Positions 5,646 to 7,288 of a stretch of 7,288 nt of DNA are shown in pieces (the first letter of the stretch is position 1; each line of letters opens with the position of its first letter). The stretch is taken from positions 1 to 7,288 of the forward strand of contig DAINAR010000096.1 in NCBI GenBank assembly GCA_036733345.1, written 5' to 3'. The position numbers and the translations under genes are program-made. Origin of the DNA: JAFGMQ01 sp036733345 (GTDB lineage: Bacteria; Desulfobacterota; DSM-4660; Desulfatiglandales; Desulfatiglandaceae). The notes below the pieces were generated by a model. It searched no databases. It was given only the letters and a program-made list of their open reading frames with translations, and was not told where the DNA came from.

Positions 5646-7061
5646 TTATCGTTTTTTGCTAATGTGGTCTGTTGCCTTATTAATTCTTTCTAAAATAATG
5701 TCTTTACCCAGTACTTCCATGACCTCAAAAATTCCTGGACTAACGGTTTTTCCAGTAAGCGCCACCCTGAGAGGTTGGGCAAGTTCTTTCATTTTAATCT
5801 GATTTTCACTTAGAAATTCAGTAAAGGATTTTTCAAGAGTTTCCTGATTAAAATTAGTTTGTTTTTCAAGCTTTTTATATAAACCTTGGAGTAGGGTAAG
5901 ACTATTGGGGGTCAAAAATTTACTGTCTGCTTCTTTGTCAAAGGTTATATTTTCCTGAAAAAAGAACGACGCCCCTTCAGCCATTTCAACAAGTGTTTTG
6001 CTTCTTGCCTTTAGTGTTGCCACTGCCTTTTCAAGCCTTTTCGGATTAAGATCTTTGAGATTCAGCTTATTAAGGAAGGGAATCAATTCTCTTGAAAGGA
6101 ATTCATTGGATGATTGTCTAATATGCCAGGCATTTACATCAAGAAGTTTATCGCCGTCGAAAACTCCAGCTGATTTGCCTACGTTTTTAAGAGAGAATTT
6201 TTCAATTAATTCTTTTCTCGAAAATTTTTCCTGGTCACCATATGACCATCCCAGTCTTGCTAATGAGTTCAATAAGGCATCAGGTAAATAGCCCATATCT
6301 CTGTAAGCAAGTACAGACATGGCACCATGCCTTTTACTCAGCCTTGTTTTATCAGGACCAAGAATCATTGGTACATGGGCATATCTGGGAATTGTTTCCC
6401 CTAAAGCCCTGTAGATCAGTATTTGCCGTGGCGTGTTATTGACGTGATCATCTCCCCTTATTATGTAATTGATGCCCAGGCTGATATCGTCAGCAACTAC
6501 AGCTAAATGGTAAGTCGGGCTCCCGTTCGATCTCCTGAGAATAAGATCATCAAGCTCTTGGTTATCAAACGTTATCATGCCCTTAACCTTATCATCAAAT
6601 TGAGTTATTCCATTTTGCGGGGTTTTGAGCCTGACCACAGAACCGGGCACAGGGCCCAGACCCAAATCTCGGCATGTTCCGTCATATTTTGGTTTTAAAT
6701 TTTTTGCCCTTGCAGCAATTCTTTTCTTTTCAAGTTCTTCCGGTGAGCAATGGCAATGATACGCCTGTCCAGAGGCAATAAGACGTTCAATGAAGTTGTT
6801 ATAAATATCATATCTCTGTGATTGGAAATAAGGGCCTTCATCCCAATCGAGCCCCAGCCATTCCATGGAATCCAGAATAGCCTTTGTAGCTTTTTCCGTT
6901 GATCTCTGCTCATCAGTATCTTCTATTCTAAGTATGAATTTTCCGCCTTTTTGCCTTGATAAAAGCCAGTTGAACAGTCCCGTTCTGGCCCCGCCTATAT
7001 GAAGGTAGCCGGTAGGACTTGGTGGGAAGCGGGTAACAATTGTATCTTGCATAATAGTCAA
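5646..7061 (-). CDS. gltX: Glutamate--tRNA ligase (GluRS)
   Basis: Class I aminoacyl-tRNA synthetase that charges tRNA-Glu in the cytosol. It starts at TTG 7061: AGGAGG (7074-7069) is 7 nt upstream, while the next in-frame ATG (7052) would be 16 nt away. Length 471 aa, normal for the bacterial enzyme. The Rossmann fold opens TRFPPSPTGYLHIGG with the HIGH-type motif HIGG at 21-24. ILRIEDTD (43-50) and RGDDHVNNTPRQ are family blocks. The KMSKS-type loop is KTRLSKR (238-244), complete in its SK core. A zinc site is likely at C103, C105 and C130; E. coli's fourth ligand, H127, aligns with D132, and Y126 is nearby. The C-terminal part is the helical anticodon-binding region, ending LAQPLRVALTGKTVSPGIFEVMEVLG. 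Whether it charges tRNA-Gln too (non-discriminating) cannot be settled here. It is monocistronic as far as visible; no clear promoter was found in its AT-rich leader. Confidence 0.97.
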   Translation of the reverse strand: MTIMQDTIVTRFPPSPTGYLHIGGARTGLFNWLLSRQKGGKFILRIEDTDEQRSTEKATKAILDSMEWLGLDWDEGPYFQSQRYDIYNNFIERLIASGQAYHCHCSPEELEKKRIAARAKNLKPKYDGTCRDLGLGPVPGSVVRLKTPQNGITQFDDKVKGMITFDNQELDDLILRRSNGSPTYHLAVVADDISLGINYIIRGDDHVNNTPRQILIYRALGETIPRYAHVPMILGPDKTRLSKRHGAMSVLAYRDMGYLPDALLNSLARLGWSYGDQEKFSRKELIEKFSLKNVGKSAGVFDGDKLLDVNAWHIRQSSNEFLSRELIPFLNKLNLKDLNPKRLEKAVATLKARSKTLVEMAEGASFFFQENITFDKEADSKFLTPNSLTLLQGLYKKLEKQTNFNQETLEKSFTEFLSENQIKMKELAQPLRVALTGKTVSPGIFEVMEVLGKDIILERINKATDHISKKR

Positions 7062-7068
7062 ATGATAA

Positions 7069-7074
7069 CCTCCT
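7069..7074 (-). promoter_or_regulatory. Ribosome binding site that sets the TTG start of gltX
   Basis: Perfect AGGAGG on the minus strand, 7 nt from TTG 7061. The strong site compensates for the weak start codon and rules out ATG 7052 on spacing. Confidence 0.8.
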
Positions 7075-7215
7075 GTGTTGCAATAAGGTCTTGAGATCTT
7101 TTTGAAAGTTCAAACGCTTGATTATTTATCGGATTCATATTATTAAATAAAAGTTAATGTTAAAAATGTAATTTCATTAAAGGATTCTGGAGATTAGCAC
7201 ACATATAAAGAGTAG

Positions 7216-7262
7216 ACAAGAGGAACTTGTATACTGTACTGTCTGTATCTGGTTAATATAAT
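7216..7262 (+). promoter_or_regulatory. Possible promoter region reading out of the right edge
   Basis: A perfect TATAAT (7257-7262) points rightwards, with only a poor -35 (TGTACT, 7235-7240, 16-bp spacing). Just upstream are a 5-bp inverted repeat ACAAG-n5-CTTGT (7216-7230) and closely packed CTGT repeats (7234-7246). These could be operator-like, or chance in AT-rich DNA. No frame is convincingly coding in 7062-7288, so any gene served would begin beyond the window. Confidence 0.2.
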
Positions 7263-7288
7263 CTGATCAATTAGTGGTGAGTTTCAAT

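Noticed and set aside
5998..6698. Plus-strand open frames of 60-100 codons across the gltX region
   Set aside because: They are antisense to well-conserved GluRS sequence, with no ribosome binding sites or recognisable motifs.
7050..7052. ATG 7052 as start of gltX
   Set aside because: Its distance of 16 nt from AGGAGG is too long; TTG 7061 is at 7 nt.
6695..7113. Overlapping minus-strand frames in the gltX 5' part
   Set aside because: They are out-of-frame shadows of the GluRS catalytic domain.
7101..7114. Palindrome TTTGAA-AG-TTCAAA in the gltX leader as a regulatory site
   Set aside because: It is perfect but short and AT-rich; a 2-nt loop makes it a poor hairpin and I know no regulator for it.
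7231..7250. LexA-like box in the CTGT repeats
   Set aside because: The CTGT copies are direct repeats; no CTGT-n8-ACAG arrangement is present.
7062..7288. T-box or other riboswitch ahead of gltX
   Set aside because: No T-box consensus, specifier stem or terminator/antiterminator pair was found.
1..7288. CRISPR array, IS element, phage or defence system
   Set aside because: There are no spaced direct repeats, transposase or integrase motifs, or terminal inverted repeats; nearly all bases fall in recognisable housekeeping genes.

Overview
The window looks like ordinary chromosomal housekeeping DNA, moderately AT-rich, from a Gram-negative anaerobe. The best guess is a Desulfobacterota (former Deltaproteobacteria) species. 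This rests on the fused B12-binding/radical SAM + DUF2344 protein next to an RNase G with an S1-loop insertion, and on the style of the PyrF and GluRS sequences. The lineage is an inference from remembered family resemblance, not a search result. I see no phage, IS element, CRISPR array, toxin-antitoxin pair or defence system.

Layout. Positions 1-2498 (+) hold a large radical SAM protein whose reading frame is already open at the left edge, so its start codon lies outside the window. After a 124-nt gap with a weak hairpin, 2623-4155 (+) encodes RNase G, most likely from a TTG start. Converging on it is a small zinc-ribbon-like gene at 4198-4419 (-). Upstream of that on the same strand is a tRNA-Thr with anticodon CGT (4537-4612), with its own likely promoter. 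Divergent from the tRNA is pyrF (4810-5529, +). pyrF converges with gltX (5646-7061, -), which also uses a TTG start with a strong ribosome binding site. The last 227 bases are a non-coding AT-rich stretch containing the gltX leader and perhaps a promoter pointing out of the window.

Themes. Most identifiable genes belong to RNA metabolism and translation: RNase G (RNA maturation and decay), tRNA-Thr and glutamyl-tRNA synthetase. PyrF supplies UMP. The radical SAM protein has no established role that I know of, but its recurrent linkage to RNase G suggests a job near RNA or ribosome maturation. The most open items are the unassigned four-cysteine 73-residue protein downstream of the tRNA, the function of the fused radical SAM/DUF2344 protein, and the start region of rng, where a seven-T run separates an ATG-ATG mini-frame from the TTG start.
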